Source of the DNA: XYB2-FULL-45-11 sp964360375
Lineage (GTDB): Bacteria; Patescibacteriota; Patescibacteriia; UBA9934; GWF2-40-263
Reading direction: 5' to 3'
Assembly (NCBI GenBank): GCA_964360375.1
Contig: CAYHWG010000015.1
Coordinates: 1 to 18,725 of the forward strand
Length of the DNA: 18,725 bases
Shown: positions 13,308-18,725 of the stretch, piece after piece
How the letters are laid out: each line of letters begins with the position of its first letter
How positions within the stretch are numbered: the first letter of the stretch is position 1
Notes under the pieces: generated by a model
What the model was told of the DNA's origin: nothing
Seen by the model: only the letters and a program-made list of their open reading frames with translations
The model's database searches: none
Position numbers and translations under genes: made by a program

Positions 13308-14741
13308 TTAAGCTAAGAAAAAAAACTTATGGGGCACACTTACAACTGTCTGTTTTTCACAAATGGATAAACGATCTTGATTGATTACGATTCCATAATC
13401 ACATTTTCGCTCTTCTAACGTGTTCCAAACTTGTGTTACTCCTTTCTCTTTATTTCCAATTTCAATTGCCAGTCTGTTTCCAGAAACGATGTCTAAAATA
13501 AAATCTGCTCGATTCTCGGTTGTGTCATACGTAAGAATACCCCGCCCACGTCCAACAAATTCACGATAAAAATGGAGAGCAGCAAAATCCTCTAAAAGAT
13601 ATCCTTTCAGCTCATATGGATCAGCTTTGATTGAATATACTTTAGCAAGAGCCGCTCGCATATTAGGACTCATGAACAAGAATTTTGCAGCTTTTCTGAC
13701 TTTCTTGATTTTACTGGAACTTGATCCCAAAGGAGGAACCTTAATAAGCAATTCAGCTTTGGTTAGTGCTTCCATTACATTTGTTGCTGTGATTGGATGC
13801 ATGCCCACTAAACCAGCCATCTTTACTATCGAAATCACGTCTTTGTCTGAAAGATAAACAATTATTGATTTTATTTTTTCAACTGTTTCAGGCTCAAAAC
13901 TCTTGATTGCCCTAAGGTCATCATTGATTATTTTATCAATTACAGAATTCAGCTGGGTAAAAGCCGACTCTGGATTTACATATTGAACTGTAAATGGAAA
14001 CATTCCTGTCATAAGATATTTCTCACGCTCGTTCTCTGAGATATCAGACCAATAATTGTCTACTTCAGCCTCAATTGCTTGAAGTCGAGTGTGACATTCG
14101 ATGGCATTTTCTGAAAAATATAAAGCATTTTCTATTGCTGCTTTCAATCCCTTTTTTGCTAAAGATCGATTCTTAATCATCCTATATTCAGGAAAACTGA
14201 GTGGATACAATTTTTCAAAAGTACTTCGTCGAGCGACGTCAGGGCTAGCTTGTAATTCCAACGCAGAAGAGCCAGTGGAAAAAATAAAAAACTTCTTATT
14301 TCTGTCATATAGAGTTTTTAAAATTTTACCCCAGTTTTTTTCTGATTGTGTTTCATCAATCAGAAAATAGATCTGGTCTTTTATCGTCCCAAAACTCTTA
14401 TCTAGATATTTTTCATAAACATTCAGATAGTCAACAAGTGAATAACCAGAAACTTCTATTTGATCTACCGAAAAATATAAAATGTGTTCTTTTTTAACAC
14501 CACTCTTTATTAGATGAGTATATGTTTGGGCAAGTATGGTGCTTTTTCCAACTCCCCTTAAACCCAGCATTATTATCCAACGCTTATCACTCGCCAGACC
14601 ATTTTTAAAATTTCTAACATACTCTTGGACTTTCAAAAAAATAGGCCGACTATAAAAAGATCTGCCAAAGCTATCGCTCGACATTCCTTTTGCGATCTCC
14701 GCACTGTCATCTATACGTCTTTTTAATGTTTCTAAAATCAT
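13308..14741 (-). CDS. AAA_14 / DUF4143-type ATPase
   Basis: A 477-aa P-loop ATPase of the AAA_14/DUF4143 group. Walker A is GLRGVGKST (60-68), Walker B YFLIDE (125-130) and sensor-1-like FIFSTGSSA (152-160). The middle is helical, with a winged-helix-like region (ISIVKMAGLVGMHPITATNVM) near 300. The C-terminal 90 residues (ADFILDIVSGNRLAIEIG) resemble the restriction-endonuclease-like fold found in DUF4143 proteins, but the ExK signature is incomplete (EIG), so nuclease activity is doubtful. These ATPases are abundant and variable in Patescibacteria and archaea; function is unknown. The start codon touches a perfect inverted repeat (14741-14778) with TATAAG next to it, so the message is probably leaderless and possibly self-regulated. 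Its base composition is richer in A+T than its neighbours. A directly repeated 29-mer stands on each side. Confidence 0.88.
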   Translation of the reverse strand: MILETLKRRIDDSAEIAKGMSSDSFGRSFYSRPIFLKVQEYVRNFKNGLASDKRWIIMLGLRGVGKSTILAQTYTHLIKSGVKKEHILYFSVDQIEVSGYSLVDYLNVYEKYLDKSFGTIKDQIYFLIDETQSEKNWGKILKTLYDRNKKFFIFSTGSSALELQASPDVARRSTFEKLYPLSFPEYRMIKNRSLAKKGLKAAIENALYFSENAIECHTRLQAIEAEVDNYWSDISENEREKYLMTGMFPFTVQYVNPESAFTQLNSVIDKIINDDLRAIKSFEPETVEKIKSIIVYLSDKDVISIVKMAGLVGMHPITATNVMEALTKAELLIKVPPLGSSSSKIKKVRKAAKFLFMSPNMRAALAKVYSIKADPYELKGYLLEDFAALHFYREFVGRGRGILTYDTTENRADFILDIVSGNRLAIEIGNKEKGVTQVWNTLEERKCDYGIVINQDRLSICEKQTVVSVPHKFFFLA

Positions 14742-14778
14742 AAAATCTCTTATACAGACTACTATATAAGAGATTTTA
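14741..14778. promoter_or_regulatory. Perfect 14-bp inverted repeat at the ATPase start, probable operator/promoter
   Basis: TAAAATCTCTTATA (14741-14754), 10-nt spacer, TATAAGAGATTTTA (14765-14778). On the minus strand the gene-proximal arm carries TATAAG, whose transcript would start at about the first base of the ATG. A consensus TTGACA lies at 14785-14780 but is about 25 nt from TATAAG, too far for a normal pair. There is no T-run, so it is not a terminator. Confidence 0.7.
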
Positions 14779-14910
14779 TTGTCAAGTATTGGTACTAATC
14801 TTAGCTAATTTGTCTTATCACTATAAGGTGCTATTAGATCTAATTAGATCAAGCTTGCCTTTGTACGGCCTAGACATTGCAATTATCATTTAATTTAGGA
14901 TATGGCTTGT

Positions 14911-15138
14911 TCAAAAATCCACTATCCAACTTATTATCTTCTCAACCAGCTCTGCCTTAATTACCTCACATACCGATTCTAAACACTTAGAGGGACTTGT
15001 ATACTTCTTCGGGAGGTAATTGAGCGAATACCTATCGGCAACCTTGAACCCCTTTCTAAGAAATATGATGGATATATTTCGATCCCGAAACTCAAAGAGG
15101 TAGATTTCGTTGTATTGATGCTTTCGCTTTGTACAAGA
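14911..15138 (-). pseudogene. Start-less open frame upstream of the ATPase, possible gene remnant
   Basis: Within the 473-bp stretch without a convincing gene (14742-15214), one minus-strand frame stays open for 75 codons but has no ATG, GTG or TTG. It reads protein-like: YNEIYLFEFRDRNISIIFLR, then YLPKKYTSPSKCLESVCEV and IKAELVEKIISWIVDF. It overlaps copy 2 of the 29-nt repeat. A weak resemblance of KKYTSPSKCLE to the KKTxKTPxxEI end of HigB/RelE-type toxins was noticed but is not enough to name it. It could be chance. The remainder (14786-14910) shows nothing recognisable. Confidence 0.25.
15065..15093. repeat. 29-nt imperfect direct repeat, copy 2 (partner at 13277-13305)
   Basis: Differs from copy 1 at three of 29 positions. 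Here the plus frame reads KKYDGYISIPKLKEVDF and continues about 20 codons to a stop at the terminator. No start codon with a ribosome site is seen. Confidence 0.6.
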
Positions 15139-15145
15139 CTATATA

Positions 15146-15177
15146 ACAAAAAATCACATCGTTAAGATACGATGTGA
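15146..15177 (-). terminator. Rho-independent terminator of the lipoprotein gene
   Basis: On the minus strand, TCACATCGT, 6-nt loop, ACGATGTGA, then TTTTTTGTT. Perfect 9-bp stem, about 38 bp after the lipoprotein stop codon. Confidence 0.88.
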
Positions 15178-15214
15178 AACAGAGAATGCATACGAGGACA
15201 GGAACTCTGAGACA

Positions 15215-15514
15215 CTATTTTCTTCTGTCCGACGGTTCATCTGTCATCAGAACCATACACACGATACAACCGTTCTGATACCAGGATTTGCCTTCACATG
15301 TGTGATAACAATTCGATCGAAAGACACTCCCCTCCTGATTTGGAATCTTGTTGAGTTCGACAGCCACCTCAATCGCCGCAGGAAGTACGAGAATTCCAAT
15401 ACCAGGTCCCACCGCCTCAGGTGCAGCGACAGTGATATAATGTACAGGCTCTGCGCAGCCGACCAACGCAACGAGCACAAGAAGCAAGAACATCACCGTA
15501 CACGAACTTTTCAT
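15215..15514 (-). CDS. Small Cys-rich lipoprotein (unknown)
   Basis: A 99-aa predicted lipoprotein. The signal peptide MKSSCTVMFLLLVLVALVGC ends in the lipobox LVGC with the lipidated Cys at residue 20. The mature part is short: an Ala/Pro/Gly-rich stretch (VAAPEAVGPGIGILVLPAAIEVAVELN) that is hydrophobic enough to contact the membrane, then four cysteines within 18 residues (CYHTCEGKSWYQNGCIVC), likely two disulphides or a metal site. It is the only lipobox protein in the window. The start at 15514 has a perfect GGAGG (15520-15524) 5 nt upstream; the ATG at 15526 would place the ribosome site inside the gene. It has its own terminator. No family recognised. Confidence 0.75.
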   Translation of the reverse strand: MKSSCTVMFLLLVLVALVGCAEPVHYITVAAPEAVGPGIGILVLPAAIEVAVELNKIPNQEGSVFRSNCYHTCEGKSWYQNGCIVCMVLMTDEPSDRRK

Positions 15515-15604
15515 CTCAACCTCCAAATGAACATGGACTTACAAAGACACTTTTGCAAAACTACTATTACAGTATGTCATTTCCGGAGCTTTTGTCAATT
15601 CATC

Positions 15605-15649
15605 GCCATACAAAAAACCCCAACGTGAAGCTGGGGTTTTTTGTATGGC
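15605..15649. terminator. Bidirectional terminator-like perfect hairpin (copy of the tRNA-Asn terminator type)
   Basis: An 18-bp perfect stem: GCCATACAAAAAACCCCA (15605-15622), 9-nt loop, and its complement (15632-15649). A-run and T-run flank the GC part, so it can work in both directions. It stands next to the duplicated tRNA-Asn 3' end, as the true one does at 15782-15831. Confidence 0.8.
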
Positions 15650-15663
15650 TCCGAGGGTGGGGA
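15637..15663. repeat. Duplicate of the tRNA-Asn 3' end and terminator arm
   Basis: 26 of 27 bases equal 15817-15843, which covers the T-arm and acceptor 3' strand, the encoded CCA and the start of the terminator of tRNA-Asn. There is no 5' tRNA half here. The copies are 180 bp apart in direct orientation, a form expected of attachment sites or of an eroded tandem tRNA. Confidence 0.75.
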
Positions 15664-15729
15664 GTTGCCTCGCTCTCGAAAGCCCATAACCGATCGGGGC
15701 TTTCTACACTCAGCAAATCCCCACCCTCG
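15652..15729. repeat. Long hairpin built from tRNA-end copies
   Basis: CGAGGGTGGGGA (15652-15663) and TCCCCACCCTCG (15718-15729) form a perfect 12-bp outer stem; GAAAGCCC (15678-15685) and GGGCTTTC (15697-15704) form an inner stem. The outer arms are a direct and an inverted copy of the tRNA-Asn T-arm/acceptor strand. Two smaller hairpins follow: AAATTGTC/GACAATTT (15731-15761 area) and GACGATT/AATCGTC (near 15763-15781). It could be a structured RNA or a mobile palindrome; no coding sequence is supported here. Confidence 0.7.
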
Positions 15730-15781
15730 CAAATTGTCTCTTCGAACAACCGCGACAATTTGGACGATTCTTCGAATCGTC

Positions 15782-15831
15782 GAGCCATAGAAAAAACACC
15801 TGATTTCGATTAGGTGTTTTTTCTATGGCTC
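15782..15831. terminator. Terminator hairpin of tRNA-Asn
   Basis: A 20-bp perfect stem, GAGCCATAGAAAAAACACCT (15782-15801) and its complement (15812-15831), with T-runs on both strands. The last bases of the tRNA (GAGCCA) are themselves part of the stem, so folding of the terminator competes with the acceptor end until processing. Confidence 0.85.
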
Positions 15832-15900
15832 CGAGGGTGGGGATCGAACCCACGACCATCTCGTTAACAGCGAGCCGCTCTGCCGCTGAGCTACCTCGGA
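15826..15900 (-). tRNA. tRNA-Asn (anticodon GTT), CCA encoded
   Basis: On the minus strand: acceptor TCCGAGG pairing with CCTCGGA; D-arm GCTC/GAGC; anticodon loop CTGTTAA giving GTT; T-arm GTGGG-TTCGATC-CCCAC; discriminator G and genomic CCA. All invariant positions are present (TA at 8-9, TTCGA in the T loop). The anticodon stem has a G-A mismatch at its outermost pair. Length 75 nt with CCA. Confidence 0.95.
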
Positions 15901-15928
15901 ACATGTTTACATTTTTCAATGCGTCGGG

Positions 15929-15957
15929 ATTATAACAATCACTGGTAAATCCCGCAA
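15929..15957 (-). promoter_or_regulatory. Promoter of tRNA-Asn
   Basis: On the minus strand, TTGCGG (15957-15952), 17 nt, consensus TATAAT (15934-15929). The transcript would begin about 21 nt before the mature 5' end. Confidence 0.65.
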
Positions 15958-15976
15958 GATGATCAAATGAAGGAAA

Positions 15977-16198
15977 TTAAACGATATCTTCTAAGTCTCG
16001 GTCAGCATAAAAGATGAATATAATTCCAACAGCAATGCCAACAAGGGATGATAAAACGTGACTTCCTGCAAAAAATTTTTCGTCAAGAAGGTCAAGAAGG
16101 ACCCATATTCCCCTCCAAATTAAAACAGCGCCAACAATGACCAGAAAACTTTCTCGAAGCATCACCAGAAAAGACTGCTTGTGTTTAAATATGGACAT
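15977..16198 (-). CDS. Small two-helix membrane protein, CPR-type (unknown)
   Basis: A 73-aa protein with two hydrophobic helices, about residues 18-37 and 47-64. Between and after them are the sequences LIWRGIWVLLDLLDEKFF and FYADRDLEDIV. The WRGIW...LLD...DRDL arrangement is one I associate with a small family widespread in Patescibacteria and without known function. There is no Shine-Dalgarno before the ATG at 16198, but a clear TATAAT promoter lies upstream. The charged C-terminal DRDLEDIV probably faces the cytoplasm. It is a single-gene unit between prs and the tRNA. Confidence 0.75.
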   Translation of the reverse strand: MSIFKHKQSFLVMLRESFLVIVGAVLIWRGIWVLLDLLDEKFFAGSHVLSSLVGIAVGIIFIFYADRDLEDIV

Positions 16199-16223
16199 AG
16201 CAAAATTTTAAAATAATAGTTTC

Positions 16224-16253
16224 ATTATACTGCATCACCTTTGTTTAGAACAA
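16224..16253 (-). promoter_or_regulatory. Promoter of the 73-aa membrane protein gene
   Basis: On the minus strand, TTGTTC (16253-16248), 18 nt, TATAAT (16229-16224). The -35 overlaps the last bases of the prs terminator T-run. Confidence 0.7.
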
Positions 16254-16281
16254 AAAAACTGATCCGGATGGAACAGTCAGT
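16252..16281 (-). terminator. Terminator overlapping the prs-like stop codon
   Basis: On the minus strand, ACTGA ... TCC-ATCC-GGA-TCAGT followed by seven T. A 4-nt bulge separates the two stem parts, so it is weaker than others in the window. The TGA stop is in the first arm. Confidence 0.55.
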
Positions 16282-17392
16282 GAGGGGATTTTCTTAGATC
16301 GTAGATATCGTCATTCCAGTGGGCATAATAGATGACGAGAGCACATTCGTTGATCCATGAGATTACGTGCAACCTTCCAGAATCAATGAGACCCTTGAGT
16401 TCCGCGCGATTCACAACAGGAATTGTGTCTGTGACGTAAAGCCGCGTAATGGGACAATCGGATTTTGCGAACTTTTCTGGAGCACTTCCACACAAAACGG
16501 CATGAGTGACACCTGCCCAAACTTCTTTCGCACCAAATTGTTTGATGTATTGTGCCGCCGCATTGATTTGCGTTCCGCCGGTTGCGGTTTCATCATCGGG
16601 CGCTAGCACAATTGCATTTTTGAGTGCAGAAAGGTTCCCTGTCATTCCTTCAATATTTTTTTGCAGATCATCTTCACGTTCAGCATCGACCGTGACAACA
16701 GGAATCCGAATCTCACATTCCTGTCGAATCGCCCGAAGAGCCTCCTTGAATCGTTTGCGTGCTGTTCCGTCCGGAAAAGCAATACAAATATTTTGACTGA
16801 TTTTGAGAGCATCCTCGATCATGCGAGAAAGCAATCGGTGCGTCATTTCGATGTGTGAAATGAAACCTGTATCACCAAATCCATCGATTTGTTCTGCGTG
16901 TGGATCCACGCACACGATGCGATCCAATTTACCGAGCGCTACAGCCTTGAGCGCTGTGATCAAAATCGGCGGCATAGGAAATTCGTTTGTCTTTCGAATT
17001 TTTTTGTCCGATCGACTGAGCGGAAAATACGCCGTGATGATGGTGATGCGCCTTGGCCTGCGACCCGCCAGACATCCGATGAGCCAAATAAGCTGCATCG
17101 TCATTTCATAGGTTCCAGGACCGCTTGTGATCACGTAGCAATCATGTCCTCCAACATGATTTTTTCCAAGACCAATCTGCGGTTCCTTATTCACATACGT
17201 TTGAAATACCGGATATGCAATATCAACCGGTGTGATGCGACCGTCTGGATATTCTTCCGTCTTTCTCAGACTTTTTGTCTCAATGAGGTCTTTTAGTTCC
17301 CTTGCAATGGATTCAAATCCCGGCATGGGAATAAGCGTAAGACCGCCATCGCTACTATGAACACGATTACGAAGCTGTTCTTGACTCAACAT
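16277..17392 (-). CDS. prs: Divergent ribose-phosphate pyrophosphokinase (PRPP synthetase)
   Basis: A 371-aa protein with the PRPP synthetase core in order: AYFPLSRSDKK (121-131), equal to the ATP-binding PYxxYARQDRK region; VDPHAEQIDGF (162-172), equal to VDLHAxQIQGF with the metal-binding His; APDDETATGGT (264-274), the PRPP-binding loop; and the closing segments VTHAVLCGSAPEKF and LYVTDTIPV. The known reaction is ribose 5-phosphate + ATP to PRPP + AMP, feeding nucleotide synthesis. It is longer than bacterial Prs (about 315 aa), with an N-terminal extension and a changed C-terminus, so a specialised paralogue cannot be excluded. A perfect AGGAGG lies 5 nt before the ATG, and a TTGACA-N17-TACAAA promoter upstream. 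The gene stands alone. Confidence 0.85.
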   Translation of the reverse strand: MLSQEQLRNRVHSSDGGLTLIPMPGFESIARELKDLIETKSLRKTEEYPDGRITPVDIAYPVFQTYVNKEPQIGLGKNHVGGHDCYVITSGPGTYEMTMQLIWLIGCLAGRRPRRITIITAYFPLSRSDKKIRKTNEFPMPPILITALKAVALGKLDRIVCVDPHAEQIDGFGDTGFISHIEMTHRLLSRMIEDALKISQNICIAFPDGTARKRFKEALRAIRQECEIRIPVVTVDAEREDDLQKNIEGMTGNLSALKNAIVLAPDDETATGGTQINAAAQYIKQFGAKEVWAGVTHAVLCGSAPEKFAKSDCPITRLYVTDTIPVVNRAELKGLIDSGRLHVISWINECALVIYYAHWNDDIYDLRKSPH

Positions 17393-17422
17393 CTGTTCCT
17401 CCTAAAATGTTTGAGCAACCTC

Positions 17423-17451
17423 TTTGTAGCGTTTCTCCTCTTCGCTGTCAA
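17423..17451 (-). promoter_or_regulatory. Promoter of the prs-like gene
   Basis: On the minus strand, TTGACA (17451-17446), 17 nt, TACAAA (17428-17423). The leader is about 25 nt and carries AGGAGG. A 26-bp perfect palindrome (17455-17480) ends three bases upstream of the -35. Confidence 0.7.
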
Positions 17452-17454
17452 ACA

Positions 17455-17480
17455 CAATACCTCCCGATCGGGAGGTATTG
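17455..17480. repeat. Perfect 26-bp palindrome between acidic ORF and prs promoter
   Basis: Half-site CAATACCTCCCGA followed directly by its complement. It has no strong T-run (ATTTTAA on one side, TGTTT on the other), so it may be a weak terminator for the acidic ORF or a binding site for a dimeric regulator of prs. Confidence 0.7.
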
Positions 17481-17483
17481 ATT

Positions 17484-17609
17484 TTAACTGTCCCATTCAC
17501 TTTCCGAATCGTCCGAATCATCGTCATCATCCTTGTCGTCTTCCTCATCTTCATCCTTGTCGTCATCATCTGTTTCTTCTTCCATGGCAAATGCGCTTGC
17601 AAGTGTCAT
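17484..17609 (-). CDS. 41-aa extremely acidic micro-protein (tentative)
   Basis: The minus-strand frame from 17609 reads MTLASAFAMEEETDDDDK and continues as almost pure Asp/Glu, Ser and Lys, ending SESEWDS. About 25 of 41 residues are acidic. There is no Shine-Dalgarno; a CATAAT -10-like box lies about 14 nt before the ATG, so a nearly leaderless message is possible. An internal ATG at 17585 would give 33 residues. Acidic tails of this kind bind cations or basic proteins, but none of this is shown. Another minus-strand frame over the same bases (Met/Arg-rich) is less protein-like. The codon bias from GAT/GAC repeats could also be simple-sequence DNA. Confidence 0.4.
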   Translation of the reverse strand: MTLASAFAMEEETDDDDKDEDEEDDKDDDDDSDDSESEWDS

Positions 17610-17699
17610 ACACAACTATTCTCATTATGAATTATTTCCCTTATTGGGAGTACAATAATGGTAATAGGTCACAAAAAAAAGTGCAAGAGGGGGATTGGA

Positions 17700-17743
17700 A
17701 AAGGCGGAAAGGGCTGAAAGGTTTGAAAGGGCTGAAAGGCTCG
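17700..17743. repeat. 9-nt tandem repeat upstream of mutY
   Basis: Five imperfect units beginning AAAGG: AAAGGCGG, AAAGGGCTG, AAAGGTTTG, AAAGGGCTG, AAAGGCTCG. It ends 16 bp before the mutY ATG and directly upstream of the TACACT -10-like box. Purine-rich on the plus strand. Confidence 0.75.
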
Positions 17744-17759
17744 GGTACACTCATGGGAT

Positions 17760-18653
17760 ATGACAACCGCATTGAAACTTCTTGCTTGGTACAAAAAACA
17801 TGGTCGAGATTTGGCGTGGCGAAAAACGAGGGATCCGTATCACATTCTTGTAAGTGAAGTGATGCTGCAGCAGACGCAGGTCGATCGTGTAAAATATTTT
17901 TATTCCGCATGGCTGAAACAATTTCCAGACTGGAAGCGTCTTTCAATGGCAACAAACGAGGATGTGGTTCGCGCATGGGCAGGACTTGGGTATAATCGTC
18001 GAGCACTGATGTTGCGAGATGCAGCACGACACGTTGTCACTCACGGAATTCCGACAAGTCTCGAGGGTTGGCACGCAATCAAAGGGATTGGACCATACAC
18101 GGCCGCGGCGATCAGTGCCTTTGCACAAAAAAAACGCGTCATGCCTATTGATACAAATATTCGTCGCGTCCTTGGTCGACTTCTCCTCGGCAAACCGTTT
18201 CCACAATTAGAAGATGATGATCGAATACAAAAAGTCGTCGATAAATTTCTGCCTCAACAAGGAAACTATTTCGACGCTCCACAAGCGATCTTCGATCTTG
18301 CAACGGATATCTGTCAAAAGTCACCGAAGTGTATAGAGTGCCCACTTCAAAAAGACTGCCTCATATCAAAAAAGTTTCTTTCGGGTCGAGTAATCATTCC
18401 AAAACAAATGATCAAAAAAGCGATCGAGTCTCATCACGCAGAAAAGCCACACCCGGATAGAATTTATCGGGGAAGAATTTTAAAAGCTGTGAGAGAATCC
18501 CGAAACGGATTGCTTATCGGTCGCGTTGGTCACATCGTCGATCAATCATTCGATCGCATTGCAGATTCCAAATGGGTCGAGGCGATGACCAATCGACTCA
18601 TAAAAGATCAACTGATTGAACATTCACGCGGAAAATTGCGATTAAAAAAATAA
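17760..18653 (+). CDS. mutY: A/G-specific adenine glycosylase MutY, short C-terminus
   Basis: A 297-aa base-excision enzyme that removes adenine opposite 8-oxoguanine. Catalytic Glu is E33 in SEVMLQQTQV; the helix-hairpin-helix is IKGIGPYTAAAISAFA (107-122) and the catalytic Asp D131 in PIDTNIRRVLGR. The iron-sulphur ligands are C185, C191, C194 and C200, with spacing C-x5-C-x2-C-x5-C, one residue shorter than the usual first x6. The C-terminal region (about 225-297, RIYRGRILKAVRES...GLLIGRVG) is about 70 residues and looks like a small winged helix instead of the MutT-like 8-oxoG reader of E. coli MutY (350 aa). The ATG at 17760 lies about 8 nt after TACACT (17746-17751), so the message is probably leaderless. 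No Shine-Dalgarno. Confidence 0.92.
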   Translation: MTTALKLLAWYKKHGRDLAWRKTRDPYHILVSEVMLQQTQVDRVKYFYSAWLKQFPDWKRLSMATNEDVVRAWAGLGYNRRALMLRDAARHVVTHGIPTSLEGWHAIKGIGPYTAAAISAFAQKKRVMPIDTNIRRVLGRLLLGKPFPQLEDDDRIQKVVDKFLPQQGNYFDAPQAIFDLATDICQKSPKCIECPLQKDCLISKKFLSGRVIIPKQMIKKAIESHHAEKPHPDRIYRGRILKAVRESRNGLLIGRVGHIVDQSFDRIADSKWVEAMTNRLIKDQLIEHSRGKLRLKK

Positions 18654-18690
18654 TTATCCGCAAACGAGGCCGTTGCAAAACTCATCTTTT

Positions 18691-18725
18691 TGTCATTGCG
18701 AGGAGTTCGACGACGAAGCAATCCT
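18691..18725. repeat. Second copy of the intergenic palindromic element (cut by window end)
   Basis: TGTCATTGCGAGGAGTTCGA and the following CGACGAAGCAATC equal the left half of the 3704-3833 element, except that a 21-nt block holding the TGCCTGCCGGCAGGCA palindrome is absent. It lies about 40 bp after mutY. Confidence 0.8.

Noticed and set aside
13184..13384. 66-codon plus-strand ORF from 13184
   Set aside because: It has no ribosome site and overlaps the ATPase 3' end; the conserved frame through the repeat is a different one.
14741..14778. Terminator at the ATPase start
   Set aside because: No T-run follows either arm in either direction, and the stem is A/T-rich; an operator is more likely.
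15605..15831. CRISPR array
   Set aside because: Only two direct copies, 180 bp apart, explained by tRNA-end duplication; no regular spacers and no cas genes.
15600..15919. Open frames on the minus strand over the tRNA region (62 and 69 codons)
   Set aside because: They read through tRNA-Asn, terminators and hairpins; such frames are usual artefacts of tRNA sequence.
17402..17602. Met/Arg-rich 66-codon frame on the minus strand
   Set aside because: It crosses the palindrome and the prs promoter and lies in a different frame from the acidic ORF; the composition is an artefact of the GAT/GAC repeat.

Overview
The window reads as a bacterial chromosome segment of roughly 43% GC with standard-code stops. 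It most resembles the Patescibacteria (CPR), probably a Parcubacteria-like lineage. That is inferred from family composition: a MutY with a short C-terminus, a two-helix membrane protein with a WRGIW...DRDL pattern, twin CxxC zinc-ribbon proteins, an AAA_14/DUF4143 ATPase, and small palindromic elements (including a CTGCCGGCAG core) between and inside genes. No species can be assigned.

Layout. 1-1360: the 5' part of an ABC-F ATPase (minus) diverges from a membrane-anchored HEHCH putative metalloprotease (plus) that has its own promoter and terminator. 1359-5297: a minus-strand copper module: a small Met/His/Cys-rich membrane protein, a TauE/SafE-like membrane protein with a C-terminal cupredoxin-like domain, and a CopA-type P1B ATPase. 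A compound palindromic repeat lies between the last two genes and another palindrome lies inside copA. 5307-9087: a long minus-strand run of trhO, znuC-like ATPase, znuB-like permease, DUF2127-like and DUF2238/YjdF-like membrane proteins and a VOC protein, closed by a terminator that contains the last stop codon. The solute-binding protein of the metal transporter is absent.

9133-11312: a zinc-ribbon gene with a near-consensus promoter; a complete small transcription unit (promoter, three tiny proline-rich ORFs each with a Shine-Dalgarno, terminator) with no recognised function; and a YbjN-like gene. The small-ORF unit and the YbjN-like gene are preceded by the same 17-nt sequence at the same 14-nt distance from a -10 box, suggesting co-regulation. 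This is the best candidate in the window for something undescribed. 11313-13173: a SET-domain methyltransferase (plus), an unknown 183-aa protein and a Nudix hydrolase (both minus).

13277-15214: an AAA_14/DUF4143 ATPase whose start codon touches a perfect 14-bp inverted repeat. A 29-nt imperfect direct repeat lies on both sides of the gene, and a remnant-like reading frame lies upstream. 15146-15957: a Cys-rich lipoprotein and tRNA-Asn(GTT). The 3' end and terminator of the tRNA are repeated 180 bp away, with an extra inverted copy making a long hairpin. 15977-17609: a small CPR-type membrane protein, a divergent PRPP synthetase and a 41-aa extremely acidic ORF. 17700-18725: a 9-nt tandem repeat, mutY and a second copy of the intergenic repeat cut by the window end.

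Several genes appear to be leaderless, with a -10 box ending about 10 nt or less before the ATG, while others have clear GGAGG sites. Functions are assigned from motifs read by eye; no database search was possible.
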